64,000 nucleotides of DNA from Stenotrophomonas sp. 364 (GTDB lineage: Bacteria; Pseudomonadota; Gammaproteobacteria; Xanthomonadales; Xanthomonadaceae), in NCBI RefSeq assembly GCF_009832905.1, contig NZ_CP047135.1, forward strand, positions 2,148,001 through 2,212,000. Reading direction: 5' to 3'. Positions 24,726-33,463 of the stretch are shown here, piece after piece (the first letter of the stretch is position 1; each line of letters begins with the position of its first letter). Under the pieces are notes generated by a model. That model was given only the letters and a program-made list of their open reading frames with translations. It searched no databases and had not been told where the DNA came from. The translations under genes and the position numbers were made by a program.

Positions 24726-25745
24726 TCAACGGAACAAACTGGACAGGGCCTGGTCGTGTTGCCGGGCCTTCGCTTCCGCATCCCCCCAGTACGCCATGAA
24801 CGCGGCCTCACCCTTCTCGCCCCCCGGCAGCCCCCCGTAGACCGCCGGCTCACGGAAGACCGGTGATGTCGAAGGAGGCGCACACGCGGCGTCGACCGAG
24901 CTCGGCCAGATCGGACGGCGGCTGGTGGCCAGCGCAATGTAGCGGCAGAGGCCAATCACGATGAGGAAGGGCGACAGGATCCAGCTCAGCACCCCGGGCA
25001 GCGCAGCGAAGGGGACGACCAGCGCGTTTTTCACTGACACACGCGAGGAAGCAAAGATGCCCAGCGGCGGAAATGGCAAAGCAGCAATGCCCTCATCCAT
25101 GAAGCGTCGGATCATCTCCCAATGCGCCAGCACGATGCCCGGGCTACCACCGCCATCGGAGCCGATGGCCACCGTGTGGATCACCCTTCCGTCGCGGAGG
25201 ATGTGCATCCGCAGGTCGTAGGACCGTGCGTTGTTGGCTGCGCTGCTGCCGTCCTCGTGGATGAAGAAGAAGGCCTCGTCGAACGGCACCTCCACATACC
25301 CCTTGGCACCGCCGGTAAACACGTACACGGTTCTGTTGGCACGGTTGAACCGCACGGGATAGTGGGTATAGCGGAAGACATCCTTGAGCACGAAAAGCTT
25401 GAGTACCACCAACGACGGCAGTCCGAACATAAGCGCCACTATCACGATTCCCCAGAACACCGGCTCTACCTCGCCATGTGAGCTCTGCAGGAAACCATAG
25501 ATTCCCAGCGCTCCCAGCGTCACACAGAACAGCGCGAGGAAGCCACCGCCCAGCAGCGCCCAGCCGCGGAGCAGGAAGAACCGATCAAGGTACTCCAGCC
25601 GGGTCGCATCCAGATGGATCGCGCCCTTGTTAAGGGGATCCAGCCGCGGAAGACCCTCGGCACGCAGATCCGCCTTGCGTTCTTTTGGCAATAGCTCCCG
25701 CCCGAGTTTGTAGGGGTTGATCAACCAGCCGGAGAAACTGCCCAT
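24726..25745 (-). CDS. DUF6708-like membrane protein, probable immunity protein (type A)
   Basis: 339 aa. The start at 25745 has AAAGGAG six bases upstream and gives MGSFSGWLINPYKLGR; a longer frame to 25955 lacks homology. Helices lie at about 62-85 and 97-117. Then come FRYTHYPVRFNRANRTVYVF (124-143), VPFDEAFFFIHED and HWEMIRRFMDEGIAALPFPP near 213. The tail FREPAVYGGLPGG and AAFMAYW is almost the same in the paralogue at 32421-33455, which directly follows the VasX-like effector. This suggests the gene protects against a related pore-former whose effector gene is absent here. It is paired with a type B gene downstream. Confidence 0.72.
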   Translation of the reverse strand: MGSFSGWLINPYKLGRELLPKERKADLRAEGLPRLDPLNKGAIHLDATRLEYLDRFFLLRGWALLGGGFLALFCVTLGALGIYGFLQSSHGEVEPVFWGIVIVALMFGLPSLVVLKLFVLKDVFRYTHYPVRFNRANRTVYVFTGGAKGYVEVPFDEAFFFIHEDGSSAANNARSYDLRMHILRDGRVIHTVAIGSDGGGSPGIVLAHWEMIRRFMDEGIAALPFPPLGIFASSRVSVKNALVVPFAALPGVLSWILSPFLIVIGLCRYIALATSRRPIWPSSVDAACAPPSTSPVFREPAVYGGLPGGEKGEAAFMAYWGDAEAKARQHDQALSSLFR

Positions 25746-25868
25746 GCGCACTCCTTTGTTTGGTTGCCGGCGCAAAAGCCCGGGACAGATGCTCAAGCCT
25801 ACATGATGCCTGCGAACCCCATCTCCAGACGAGAGAATCACCGGATGACATCGCGCCCCGCCCTGCCA

Positions 25869-25896
25869 TTGACGGAAACCGCACGTGAGACATAAT
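25869..25896 (+). promoter_or_regulatory. Sigma-70-type promoter giving a possibly leaderless mRNA
   Basis: TTGACG (25869-25874), 16-bp spacer, CATAAT (25891-25896). The expected transcription start falls at about 25903-25904, on the ATG of the next gene, which has no Shine-Dalgarno. Spacer length and -35 sequence equal those of the promoter at 22716. Confidence 0.55.
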
Positions 25897-25903
25897 CCGG
25901 CCG

Positions 25904-26995
25904 ATGCCATGCATGGCGCCCAATGAGACCCCATCCGTGAGTGAACTACCGCCATCGGAGATCCATGAAGGGGAGCTGCCGCTGCGCAGCAACGCCGAGC
26001 CCGGCAGCGTGCGGGACATCATCCGCCTGGATGAGGAAATGATGGTGTGGTCCGACGATGGCGCAGCGGCGGTCATCGAATCGATCATGCCCTTCTTCGC
26101 CATTGCAGGCGTGATCATCTCACTGGGGGGCATCGGCGCAGGTGTTTCGGTGCTGAGCGACCCGATGGACAGTTTCGGCATGCGCGCACTGAGTGTATCG
26201 CTGGCTGCACTGTTGGCCGTCGGTGGCGCTACGGGCGCCTACTTCGCCTGGCGCATCAGCTTTGGAAGCAAGCACAGCGACGTCTACTTTCTCAGGAAGC
26301 AGCGCAAGATCTTCCACTACACCAACAAGACGGCGTTCGTTCTTGATTGGGACAACGTCCGTCCGAACGTGCGAATTGGCTTCGGCCCGCCTCAACTGGG
26401 TTCACGCCCCTTTGTGGCGCTGGAACTGGTGGAGTACCTCAAGAACGACCCGCAGACCTGGCGCGCGCGCTTCGTTGTGGAGGCACCCATGCCGGGGCGT
26501 GAGGCATGCCAGCAGAGCTGGGAGCTGATCCGCCGCTACATGGATGAGGCGCCTGCAGCGCTCCCCATGCAGACGGTGGTGAATCCGCGATCATGGACGT
26601 CAGCGCTGCTGGAATTTGGCCCCTTGTCCGGGGGTGGCGACGCACATGGGTTCATCCAAGGGTTGCGGGATCACAACTGGCAGCCCTTCTGGAGTGGGGA
26701 GCATCTCCTGGCGGTACTGGTCTGGGTCGCGTTCTGGCCAGACCAGGTATTCCGGATGGCGTACGCACGCTTCAGGCCCCGGGTGCCGCTGCCGGCATCG
26801 CTTGCGGGGGTGTCGGCTGGCCAACAAGCCAGTGGGGCGTCGCCGTACGCCATTACGCCAGCGTCGGCGGGCGAGCTGCGCGGCAGGCGAAAAGCCGCCC
26901 TCATCGTTGCCATTGTCTGCGGGGCGTGCACGCTGATCAGCGTTGCCGCATGGTCAGTGGTGGCACGGCAAATGCTGCACGCGGTATTTGGCTGA
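25904..26995 (+). CDS. DUF6708-like membrane protein, divergent member (plus strand)
   Basis: 363 aa. Two helices at about 61-82 and 96-115 are followed by YFLRKQRKIFHYTNKTAFVL and the array hallmark WELIRRYMDEAPAALP at 206-221. A further helix lies near the C-terminus (ALIVAIVCGACTLISVAAW). It lacks the GWL-x-KLxR opening of types A and B but shares the helix-pair and WExIRRYM layout, so I treat it as a distant member. It is the only member on the plus strand. No ribosome-binding site is visible; the promoter at 25869-25896 would start transcription at the ATG. It is probably an immunity protein of different specificity. Confidence 0.65.
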   Translation: MPCMAPNETPSVSELPPSEIHEGELPLRSNAEPGSVRDIIRLDEEMMVWSDDGAAAVIESIMPFFAIAGVIISLGGIGAGVSVLSDPMDSFGMRALSVSLAALLAVGGATGAYFAWRISFGSKHSDVYFLRKQRKIFHYTNKTAFVLDWDNVRPNVRIGFGPPQLGSRPFVALELVEYLKNDPQTWRARFVVEAPMPGREACQQSWELIRRYMDEAPAALPMQTVVNPRSWTSALLEFGPLSGGGDAHGFIQGLRDHNWQPFWSGEHLLAVLVWVAFWPDQVFRMAYARFRPRVPLPASLAGVSAGQQASGASPYAITPASAGELRGRRKAALIVAIVCGACTLISVAAWSVVARQMLHAVFG

Positions 26996-27088
26996 GGCGA
27001 CCACGCGACTGGAACACCCGCATTTGGCCTGCATGACCACTCGACGCTCGCACCGGTCCGGCTTACTCTAGCCGCCCTCTGAAGCTGG

Positions 27089-27295
27089 ATGCATCGAGTG
27101 AACTGGACCTGGACTTACATCGTGTACTTCGTGCTGGTCATGGCGATCTGCTATGGCTTTGTGCGAGCGGTTTACCGCTATCTGGGCCGATTCGCCGGGT
27201 GGCAATCACCGCTGAAGCGACTGCTGGCCATCAGCCCCGTCCTGCTCGCCATGCTCTTCGCGCTGTCTGGTTTCCTGTTGGTCGGGCTCCGCTGA
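27089..27295 (+). CDS. Small membrane protein, unknown
   Basis: 68 aa with two predicted membrane helices (YIVYFVLVMAICYGFV and LLAISPVLLAMLFALSGFLL) joined by a basic loop. No family is recognised. No good ribosome-binding site is seen. A strong hairpin 24 bp after the stop and the array context give modest support for a real gene. It may be a remnant of a larger membrane protein. Confidence 0.4.
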   Translation: MHRVNWTWTYIVYFVLVMAICYGFVRAVYRYLGRFAGWQSPLKRLLAISPVLLAMLFALSGFLLVGLR

Positions 27296-27318
27296 TTCCC
27301 TGGAGACGGCGACGCTGG

Positions 27319-27344
27319 AGCCGCCAGCCCTAGGCCTGGCGGCT
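27319..27344. terminator. Hairpin between the small membrane gene and the DUF6708-like fragment
   Basis: Perfect 9-bp stem (AGCCGCCAG / CTGGCGGCT), 8-nt loop. Its right arm runs into the stop codon of the minus-strand fragment (27343), and its left arm lies 24 bp after the plus-strand gene. It could end transcription from both sides; no T run is present. Confidence 0.45.
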
Positions 27345-27606
27345 AACGACGTGTTGCCGTACGAAGGCTGTACCCGCGCAGTGCGAGCGCCTCCATGACA
27401 GACAGCCAGACATTGAATCCCTTGACCGGATACCAACGGTCCACGAGCTCAATGCGGGTCGAGTTGAATTTGACAAAGGACAACCCGATCCGAGGTGCGA
27501 CACCCGTAGATCGGGTCGGATCCAACTGCGCCATCCTCTCTGCCTCGGTCAAGGGGCGATTGACCGGGAACCTGAGATTTCGTGCATCGATACCCGCGTA
27601 ATCCAT
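27343..27606 (-). pseudogene. Truncated N-terminal remnant of a DUF6708-like immunity gene
   Basis: 87 codons. FPVNRPLTEAERMAQLDPTR aligns with the type B opening FKVDRLLEPQERYEALPRNR, and FVKFNSTRIELVDRWYPVKG aligns with IRLNSTCMDVVDRRYRLRG. Reading stops shortly after the first membrane helix would begin (FNVWLSVMEALAL), so helix two, the YPIRFNR region and the WExIRRYM motif are missing. GAGGGA lies upstream of the ATG. The sequence is a decayed array member or a recombination scar, unlikely to protect. Confidence 0.6.
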
Positions 27607-27868
27607 TTCAATCCCTCAAGTCCCCTTGCCGCCCCTCTCTCTGCGCAGCGCTATGCACAGCGGTTCTCTGGCCGCACACTCGGGAGGAGAGTCAGCGACC
27701 GCCGCCCAAAATTACCCAGGAACTTTCGTGAGTGCCCGCTATCCTTACACTGGAGTGCGCATTGTCCGTCACGACCCGCATCAACCAGGCGCCACCGGCG
27801 CTGGCTGCGTAGAGCCCAGCCTATGCGCGCGCGCGCCATGTCGCCCGTGAGCAGTCATCGCCTGAACC

Positions 27869-28945
27869 CTAGAGCCACGGCGGGACACCTAGAACTGCAA
27901 ACATCGTTAGGACAAATATCGTGGAGATGCCACCGAGCACCATCCAACGCCGTCGCATGTGCGGCAGCGCGTTCTCGTTGGCCAGGCGTTGTGCCGGTGT
28001 TGGTGCACGAATCTTGTAGGCGCTGGAATCAACGGGCAGCGCCATTTCTTCCGCAATCTCTTCGGGCCACTGAGGTCGAGGCGCCGTACGGGATATCCAT
28101 AGTCCAGCGCGCTCGAACCAATACATGGTGCCCCCGACAAAGCCAACATAGAGCCTCGAGAATATTCCGGGAACCACACGGTGGTTCTCATCAACCAAAC
28201 TGCCAAAGAGAAAGCGGTCCATGCGCGCCAGATCCGCCTTCGGATCGTCTATTGCAGGCAGCGCCTCAACGGGCGGAAGCTCCTCTGGCGTGCGGTCCAT
28301 GTAGCAACGGATGAACTCCCAAATTCGTTCCGGCGTCTCGATACTACGCTGCGGCTGTGAAAGCGGCAGGTACCAGCGAATACGGCGACTACCCGGCACG
28401 AGGTCGACAATCGCCAACACGTATGCTGTCGATCCACCTGCCGTGCTATACATCCTGGCAATCATGCTTACCGGCTGAACATCATCGTAGGGCAGGGAAA
28501 TCCACCCGTCCTTTCTATTCATCCAGTAATAAAAACGACGAAACTTCTTACTGAGTACGACAGGGGGCGACACCTTGCTGCGAAGGGAGATATACGCCCA
28601 GCCGAAGAAGCCAGACCCTAGAAATGCGATTATGATCAATGCAAACAGCTGCTCAACAACAAACCCTGAGTCATTGTACAGGCTATCCAGGATCAAAGCG
28701 GAACCAAGCATGCTTAGAATGGCAAATCCAATTACTGAGCCAAACACTAAGCCAAAACCTCTATTCGATGCTTGAAGATTTGGAGTAAACAGAATGTACC
28801 TATCATTCACAGACTGAAATGCCTTCGCCGAAGCTGGCTCCAGACCTACGGAGCTAGTCTTCGTATTGAGCAGAAGTCCCCAATACCCTCCCTTCTCAGG
28901 AAGCTCTTTCATCCCGAGGACGAGATCACGCACTGCCTTCTTCAT
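27869..28945 (-). CDS. DUF6708-like membrane protein, probable immunity protein (type C)
   Basis: 358 aa starting at 28945 with AGGTAAGGGG just upstream and 8 bp after the stop of the preceding type B gene. Helices lie near 62-82 and 92-115. The soluble part has FRRFYYWMNRKDGWISLPYD and RIWEFIRCYMDRTPEELPP near 210-225, with Cys in place of the second Arg of the WExIRR motif. A C-terminal helix (WMVLGGISTIFVLTMFAVLG) ends the protein. The middle of the gene is visibly richer in A and T than the T6SS core, pointing to separate acquisition. It is likely expressed with the two genes upstream. Confidence 0.68.
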   Translation of the reverse strand: MKKAVRDLVLGMKELPEKGGYWGLLLNTKTSSVGLEPASAKAFQSVNDRYILFTPNLQASNRGFGLVFGSVIGFAILSMLGSALILDSLYNDSGFVVEQLFALIIIAFLGSGFFGWAYISLRSKVSPPVVLSKKFRRFYYWMNRKDGWISLPYDDVQPVSMIARMYSTAGGSTAYVLAIVDLVPGSRRIRWYLPLSQPQRSIETPERIWEFIRCYMDRTPEELPPVEALPAIDDPKADLARMDRFLFGSLVDENHRVVPGIFSRLYVGFVGGTMYWFERAGLWISRTAPRPQWPEEIAEEMALPVDSSAYKIRAPTPAQRLANENALPHMRRRWMVLGGISTIFVLTMFAVLGVPPWL

Positions 28946-28953
28946 ATCGCCCC

Positions 28954-29913
28954 TTACCTCTCTAGGCGTGCACAGCCATCAGATGCCGTGAACTCATGGA
29001 ACTGTCCGACATACGCCGGCTCTGGCAACTGGTGCGGATCGGCTACGTCGACGCTGGATTCTGCCACCACGTACGCCGGCCATTGAGGCGCTTTGCTGCT
29101 CTTCAACACCAACCAGCGGCAAGCTGCCAACGGCACCAACAACGGCATCAGCACCGCGCGATAGGGAAGCAACCCCTCACCCAGGCTGATGATCACCGTG
29201 AGGTAGCAGTTCTTCCAGGTATCCGCCACGGACAGGTGCAACTGCGCCGACGCAGGCACGTCAAACACGTGCTCCGGGCCTTCATCCATGTAGCGCCGGA
29301 TGAACTCCCATATCTCGCGGATCGTGGCGGGATCGTCGAAATAGTGGCCGACGGCGAACGTTTTCCGGACCATCTCCCCGTCCATGACGTGGCAGCGAAT
29401 ATCCCGCAGGAACGTCTCGCCCTCACCGTGTCCCAGATGGAAGTACGCGTGGTCCCACGGAACGCTGATGACGCCGGATGGGCCGGCGTCGGTGTAGGCG
29501 TGCACCATCCGGGTGCGCCGATTGAAGCGAATCGGGTAGTACTTGTAGGTGAAGAAATCACGCCCAAACGTGTAACGCCACATGACGGGAAACTGGCCAA
29601 TGAACAGCGTCAGTATGATCGCGACCAGCCACCCGTCGATCTGGCCGTCCGGTCGCGCGTTCGGAACCCACATCGCCAGCAGCCATATGCCGAACAACGC
29701 CATCATGGTGCACACCAGTGTCCCCACCGTTGTTGCCACCATGCCGCGCAGCCGGTATCGACGATCAACGACGTCCATGCAGGTGGAATTCAGGCGGATC
29801 ACACAGTGGTGTTCGTTGCTACGCTCACTGCGATTCCGCGGCAGTGCCTCATAGCGCTCTTGCGGCTCGAGCAGCCTGTCTACCTTGAACTTCCTCAACC
29901 AGCCGGTGTACAT
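28954..29913 (-). CDS. DUF6708-like membrane protein, probable immunity protein (type B, second copy)
   Basis: 319 aa, a close paralogue of 23710-24654: MYTGWLRKFKVDRLLEPQER opening, HCVIRLNSTCMDVVDRRYR, two helices, FFTYKYYPIRFNRRTRMVHA, ISVPWDHAYFHLG, IWEFIRRYMDEGP and tail DPHQLPEPAYVGQFHE. Its first 19 bases overlap the end of the upstream gene at 29895-30971, and the next gene starts 8 bp after it, so three genes form one tight operon. Presence of two B copies in separate sub-clusters shows duplication within the array. Confidence 0.72.
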   Translation of the reverse strand: MYTGWLRKFKVDRLLEPQERYEALPRNRSERSNEHHCVIRLNSTCMDVVDRRYRLRGMVATTVGTLVCTMMALFGIWLLAMWVPNARPDGQIDGWLVAIILTLFIGQFPVMWRYTFGRDFFTYKYYPIRFNRRTRMVHAYTDAGPSGVISVPWDHAYFHLGHGEGETFLRDIRCHVMDGEMVRKTFAVGHYFDDPATIREIWEFIRRYMDEGPEHVFDVPASAQLHLSVADTWKNCYLTVIISLGEGLLPYRAVLMPLLVPLAACRWLVLKSSKAPQWPAYVVAESSVDVADPHQLPEPAYVGQFHEFTASDGCARLER

Positions 29914-30971
29914 CGCTCACGCTCCAGCATTAAATGGCTTTTTTGGCGGCGCCGCCGATGCTTGGATCCCTTGCTCGGCTTCCCCTTTGCATCTGTCAGG
30001 GCCAAAGCGCTCAACTGTTCATGGGTCAGCGCGGGGCCACCGAGACTGGCAAGAATGTCCCTGCCCCACACGGGTTCCCGTTTCAGGCGGTAGCTGAGAT
30101 AGCGTACCAGCCCCATGTAGGCGGTGAACGGCAGGAAGAACAACATGCCCACGCCAGCCATCCAGGCCAGAATTCCTTTTCGCCGCCACGCGACTGCGCG
30201 ATCGTCGAACAGGGGTTGAAGCAACCAGAACGAGGGCCAGAACGCGACGCCCCAGTCCTCATAAAGGCTGTCCATCAGCGTCCAGGCAGCCCCCTCATAA
30301 CGCATGAAGCGTCGAATATGCTCCCAGCGCTGAACCGGGGATTCAAGATCGCCGTAGCCGAAGCTGGGACCCACCCCAAAGCGCTGCACCACGTCACGCC
30401 CACCCGGTACGTCGGTAATCGCAAACACCAGGCCAGACTCCCGTCGTGAAATCTGACCGGTGAAAATGGTGAACTCCACGACCTCCGCGCGGACGCATGA
30501 CCAGTCGTACGTGTCTATCTCGTATCGGCTATTACCCCACAACTTCCATCCCCACTGCCACCATGGCAGACCCATGGCCTTGAACACATACACCTTTCCC
30601 AAGGCACGGTTGAGCAGCACCGGCTCGTAGCGGAACCCCACCCAGTCCACCTGGATGAACAGCAACGCCAGCCATAGCAAGATCACGACCATGATCAAGG
30701 GCAGCCACCAGCCGTTGCTGATCCCCATGATGAGCATCGCGATCGCCAGCGGAAGGGCCAATAGGCCGAAAGAGCTCAGGTAGCCCCGCATGGCGCCCAG
30801 CTGATCCACGAACGCCAGGCCGTCCGGGTAAACACGCACTACCCCGCCCCCCGTATTAGCGCGATGACTGCTCTGCACGCTAGCCGCGGGCAGCAGGCCC
30901 ACGGCCTGTCCGTTTGGCGGGTTCAAATCATCCGGAAATGCTCCGGCTTGCTCGTCCGATTCCAAGATCAC
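29895..30971 (-). CDS. DUF6708-like membrane protein, probable immunity protein (type E)
   Basis: 358 aa, read from a GTG at 30971 (weak GGAATGA upstream). The N-terminal about 60 residues are soluble, then two helices (LLALPLAIAMLIMGIS and LPLIMVVILLWLALLFIQ). YEPVLLNRALGKVYVFKAMG corresponds to the YPIRFNR..VYVF region, and RWEHIRRFMRYEGAAW to the WExIRRYM motif. A later hydrophobic segment (WMAGVGMLFFLPFTAYMGLV) follows, and the end is very basic (SKHRRRRQKSH). It is the first gene of the E-B-C operon. The homology to the others is distant but the order of elements is the same. Confidence 0.65.
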   Translation of the reverse strand: MILESDEQAGAFPDDLNPPNGQAVGLLPAASVQSSHRANTGGGVVRVYPDGLAFVDQLGAMRGYLSSFGLLALPLAIAMLIMGISNGWWLPLIMVVILLWLALLFIQVDWVGFRYEPVLLNRALGKVYVFKAMGLPWWQWGWKLWGNSRYEIDTYDWSCVRAEVVEFTIFTGQISRRESGLVFAITDVPGGRDVVQRFGVGPSFGYGDLESPVQRWEHIRRFMRYEGAAWTLMDSLYEDWGVAFWPSFWLLQPLFDDRAVAWRRKGILAWMAGVGMLFFLPFTAYMGLVRYLSYRLKREPVWGRDILASLGGPALTHEQLSALALTDAKGKPSKGSKHRRRRQKSHLMLERERCTPAG

Positions 30972-31511
30972 TCATTCCATTGTGCGATATCAACTCATTA
31001 TCTCCGCTTTCCGGCGAGCTTTCAGCCAAGCGCGGCATCGGCCAGCGACCCGAACACGCTCACCCAGAGCACCGTTCCGATGGCAAGCGCAGCCGGGATG
31101 CATCTGCGCGCAGGCGCGACCGCAGCCGCATGCCTACGCGCGGGACATCGTAGCGTGGCGCGGCCTGCAGTGCGTCAAAGCGCTTCAGTCGCCGCACCAA
31201 ATGCTCTCGCCATACGGCCCCAGTGAAATCCGGGCGGCCCGCGATTCCGGCATCTGCCACGGCATTGCCAAAGCAGTGCTGAGCACACTGCCCGCGCCTA
31301 CCAGCGGCGACCACGGTCGCTTACCAAGCCATTGCGGTGCGAGACTTGGAAAGGTCCAGATGCTCAATGCAATGCATCCAACCGGATCTGGTCGGCACGA
31401 ACGGGTAGATCTGGCCGCCGCCCACCGTATTCACTACGCGGACGGTCCGAAGGAAGGGCCGCTCCATGCCAGTTGCTACCATTAGACTTTACCCGGTCAA
31501 TGGAATTTCGC
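30972..31511. other. Intergenic region, 540 bp, no supported gene
   Basis: Only short frames with arginine/alanine-biased translations occur on either strand, none with homology I can see or with a good start site. On the minus strand a GATAAT hexamer (revcomp of 30997-31002) lies 26 bp before the GTG of the 29895-30971 gene and could be its -10 box. The segment separates the E-B-C operon from the SUMF1 pseudogene and may be degraded coding sequence. Confidence 0.4.
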
Positions 31512-32223
31512 ATGCCCTTGAATCGCTCCTTGCTGTTGGCCCCACTGACATTGATGCTGATGCTGGGGACGGCAGCTTGCCATGCGGACGATGGAATGCA
31601 GGCTTCGAGGGGTCCAGTTGGTTCGGCTGCGGCTATCGATGCCCTGAAGGCCAAGACCAGGAAACAGCTGGTGGACGTTCCCGGCGGCTCATTCCTGATG
31701 GGCGACTTCGGCCCTGTGCACAACGAGGAAAAGCTGCCCTATACCGGCGCCTTCGATGATGATGTACTGCGCACGGTTGAGCTTGATGGGTTCCGGATGC
31801 AGGCCTGGAAGGTGACGTATGCCGATTTTGATACGTACTCCGATGCGGTTGGTCAGCCCCGAGTGGCACAATCCAAGGTCGACCAGAGCTACCGCCATCT
31901 TCCGGACATCGCCGCCGGCGTCAGCTGGACGCAGGCGGTGGCGTATTGTGAGTGGATCGGCAAACAGATCGACATCCCCATGACACTGCCGAACCGAGGC
32001 CCAGTGGGAATACGCAGCCCGGGCAGGTGGAAAGATGCGCGTCTACGCTACCGACAATGGCGAGCTGGACAACGGCCGCAACGTATCCAGCATCGCCCAG
32101 TACAATGCGTTCGCGAGCAAGCATGGTCAGCGTACTTACGTAAGCTCACTCGGCGCGTTTCCACCCAACCCGCTAGGTCTGTATGACATGGTCGATCATG
32201 GCAGGGAGTGGGTCAGTGGATAG
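31512..32223 (+). pseudogene. Frameshifted SUMF1/formylglycine-generating-enzyme-like lipoprotein
   Basis: The start MPLNRSLLLAP leads to a lipobox GTAAC with Cys23. The mature part begins the SUMF1 pattern: VPGGSFLMGDFGPV, WKVTYADFDTYSDAV, GVSWTQAVAYCEWIGKQ, then PMTLP. An extra A at 31992-31993 breaks the frame; removing it restores TEAQWEYAARAGGKMRVYA and continues in the other frame to LGLYDMVDHGREWVSG, where a stop (32221-32223) cuts off the remaining family core. A second shift near 32217 is likely because SYHPHRW follows in another frame. The gene is therefore inactive. Similar lipoproteins occur near T6SS effectors, but its former role here is unknown. Confidence 0.75.
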
Positions 32224-32420
32224 CTATCACCCACATCGCTGGGTTTGTATTGCGACAGAATATCCACTTGCTTGAACACGGAATGTCGGCCTGATCATCG
32301 CAATGGCAATCACACGCCCCATCGCCTATTCCGTGCGTCGTCGGTTTCCGATGCCACTGGGGGCGAGCCATTCGAACCCCACCAATTGGCTCGAGAATAC
32401 GTCGCCGATACAGGCGCCGG

Positions 32421-33455
32421 TTAAAGGCGCGTGGGCAGAGGGAACATCGAACTCAACTCCTTGTCCACCAGCCTTGCCCGTGCCTCCGCCTTCTTCCAGT
32501 AGTCCATGAATGCAGCCTCGCCCGCCTGCCCGCCCGGAAGATCGCCATACATGACGGGTTCCTTAAAGACCCGCCCACCATTAGCAGGCCTGCACTCGGC
32601 GTCAACTGCCTTCGGCCAGACCGGGCGCTTGCTGGTACCCAGGGCAATATATTTTGTTATACCAATCAAGATGAGAAAAGGGGACAGGATCCAGCGAAGT
32701 GGTCCATTGAACACGGCAAAAGGAATAATGAAAGAATTCTTCAAAGACACGCGCGAGGACGCAAAGATACCCAGCGGAGGGAATGGCAGTGCGTCCAGAC
32801 CCTGATCCATGAATCGCCGGATCATCTCCCAATGCGCAAGAATGATGCCGGGACTTCCACCACTATCAGATCCGATGGATACAGTGTGAATAATCTTCTC
32901 ATCCTGGAGCACGTGCATCCGCAGGTCGTACACCGGCACAGTGTTCCCACCCGCACCTGCATCTTCATTGATGAAGAAAAAGGCATCATCGAATGGCACC
33001 TTCAACGTCTGTCGCGCCCCACCGGTGAAGACGTAGACCATCCGATTGTCCCGATTGAATCGAATCGGATAGTGCGTATAGCGGAAAGCGTCCTTGAAGA
33101 AGAACGCCTTCAGTGCATACAGGGCAGGCAACCCACACATCAGCACCATGATCGCAATGCCCCAGAATACTGGCCCAACCTGCCCCTTTGAGCTCTGGAG
33201 AAAACCATACGACACAGCGGCGGCAAGCGCCACGGCGAACAGCGCGAAGAACCCACCTCCTAGCACCCCCCAGCCTCGAAACAAGAAGTATCGGTCGTGA
33301 TACTCCAAGCACGTGCCATCGAGATGGATAGCGCCCTTGTTCAATGGATCAACGTTCGGCAATCCATCAACACAAAGATTGGCACTCATCTCGGCATGCG
33401 AGACGGGCCTATTCAACTTGAAGGGCTTTATCAGCCAACCAGACATGCTACTCAT
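32421..33455 (-). CDS. DUF6708-like membrane protein, likely cognate immunity protein of the VasX-like effector (type A)
   Basis: 344 aa starting at 33455 with AGGAAG five bases upstream. It begins 8 bp after the effector stop, the position expected for an immunity gene. SGWLIKPFKLNR opens the protein; helices lie at about 62-85 and 98-118; FRYTHYPIRFNRDNRMVYVF, VPFDDAFFFINED and HWEMIRRFMDQGLDALPFPP follow. The tail FKEPVMYGDLPGGQAGEAAF is shared with 24726-25745. Location in the inner membrane suits protection against a pore-former acting from the periplasm. Specificity is inferred from position. Confidence 0.78.
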   Translation of the reverse strand: MSSMSGWLIKPFKLNRPVSHAEMSANLCVDGLPNVDPLNKGAIHLDGTCLEYHDRYFLFRGWGVLGGGFFALFAVALAAAVSYGFLQSSKGQVGPVFWGIAIMVLMCGLPALYALKAFFFKDAFRYTHYPIRFNRDNRMVYVFTGGARQTLKVPFDDAFFFINEDAGAGGNTVPVYDLRMHVLQDEKIIHTVSIGSDSGGSPGIILAHWEMIRRFMDQGLDALPFPPLGIFASSRVSLKNSFIIPFAVFNGPLRWILSPFLILIGITKYIALGTSKRPVWPKAVDAECRPANGGRVFKEPVMYGDLPGGQAGEAAFMDYWKKAEARARLVDKELSSMFPLPTRL

Positions 33456-33463
33456 TAATCTTC

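Noticed and set aside
30982..31485. Frames in the 540-bp gap, examined as possible transposase or toxin remnants
   Set aside because: No recognisable motif, no inverted repeats or target duplications found.
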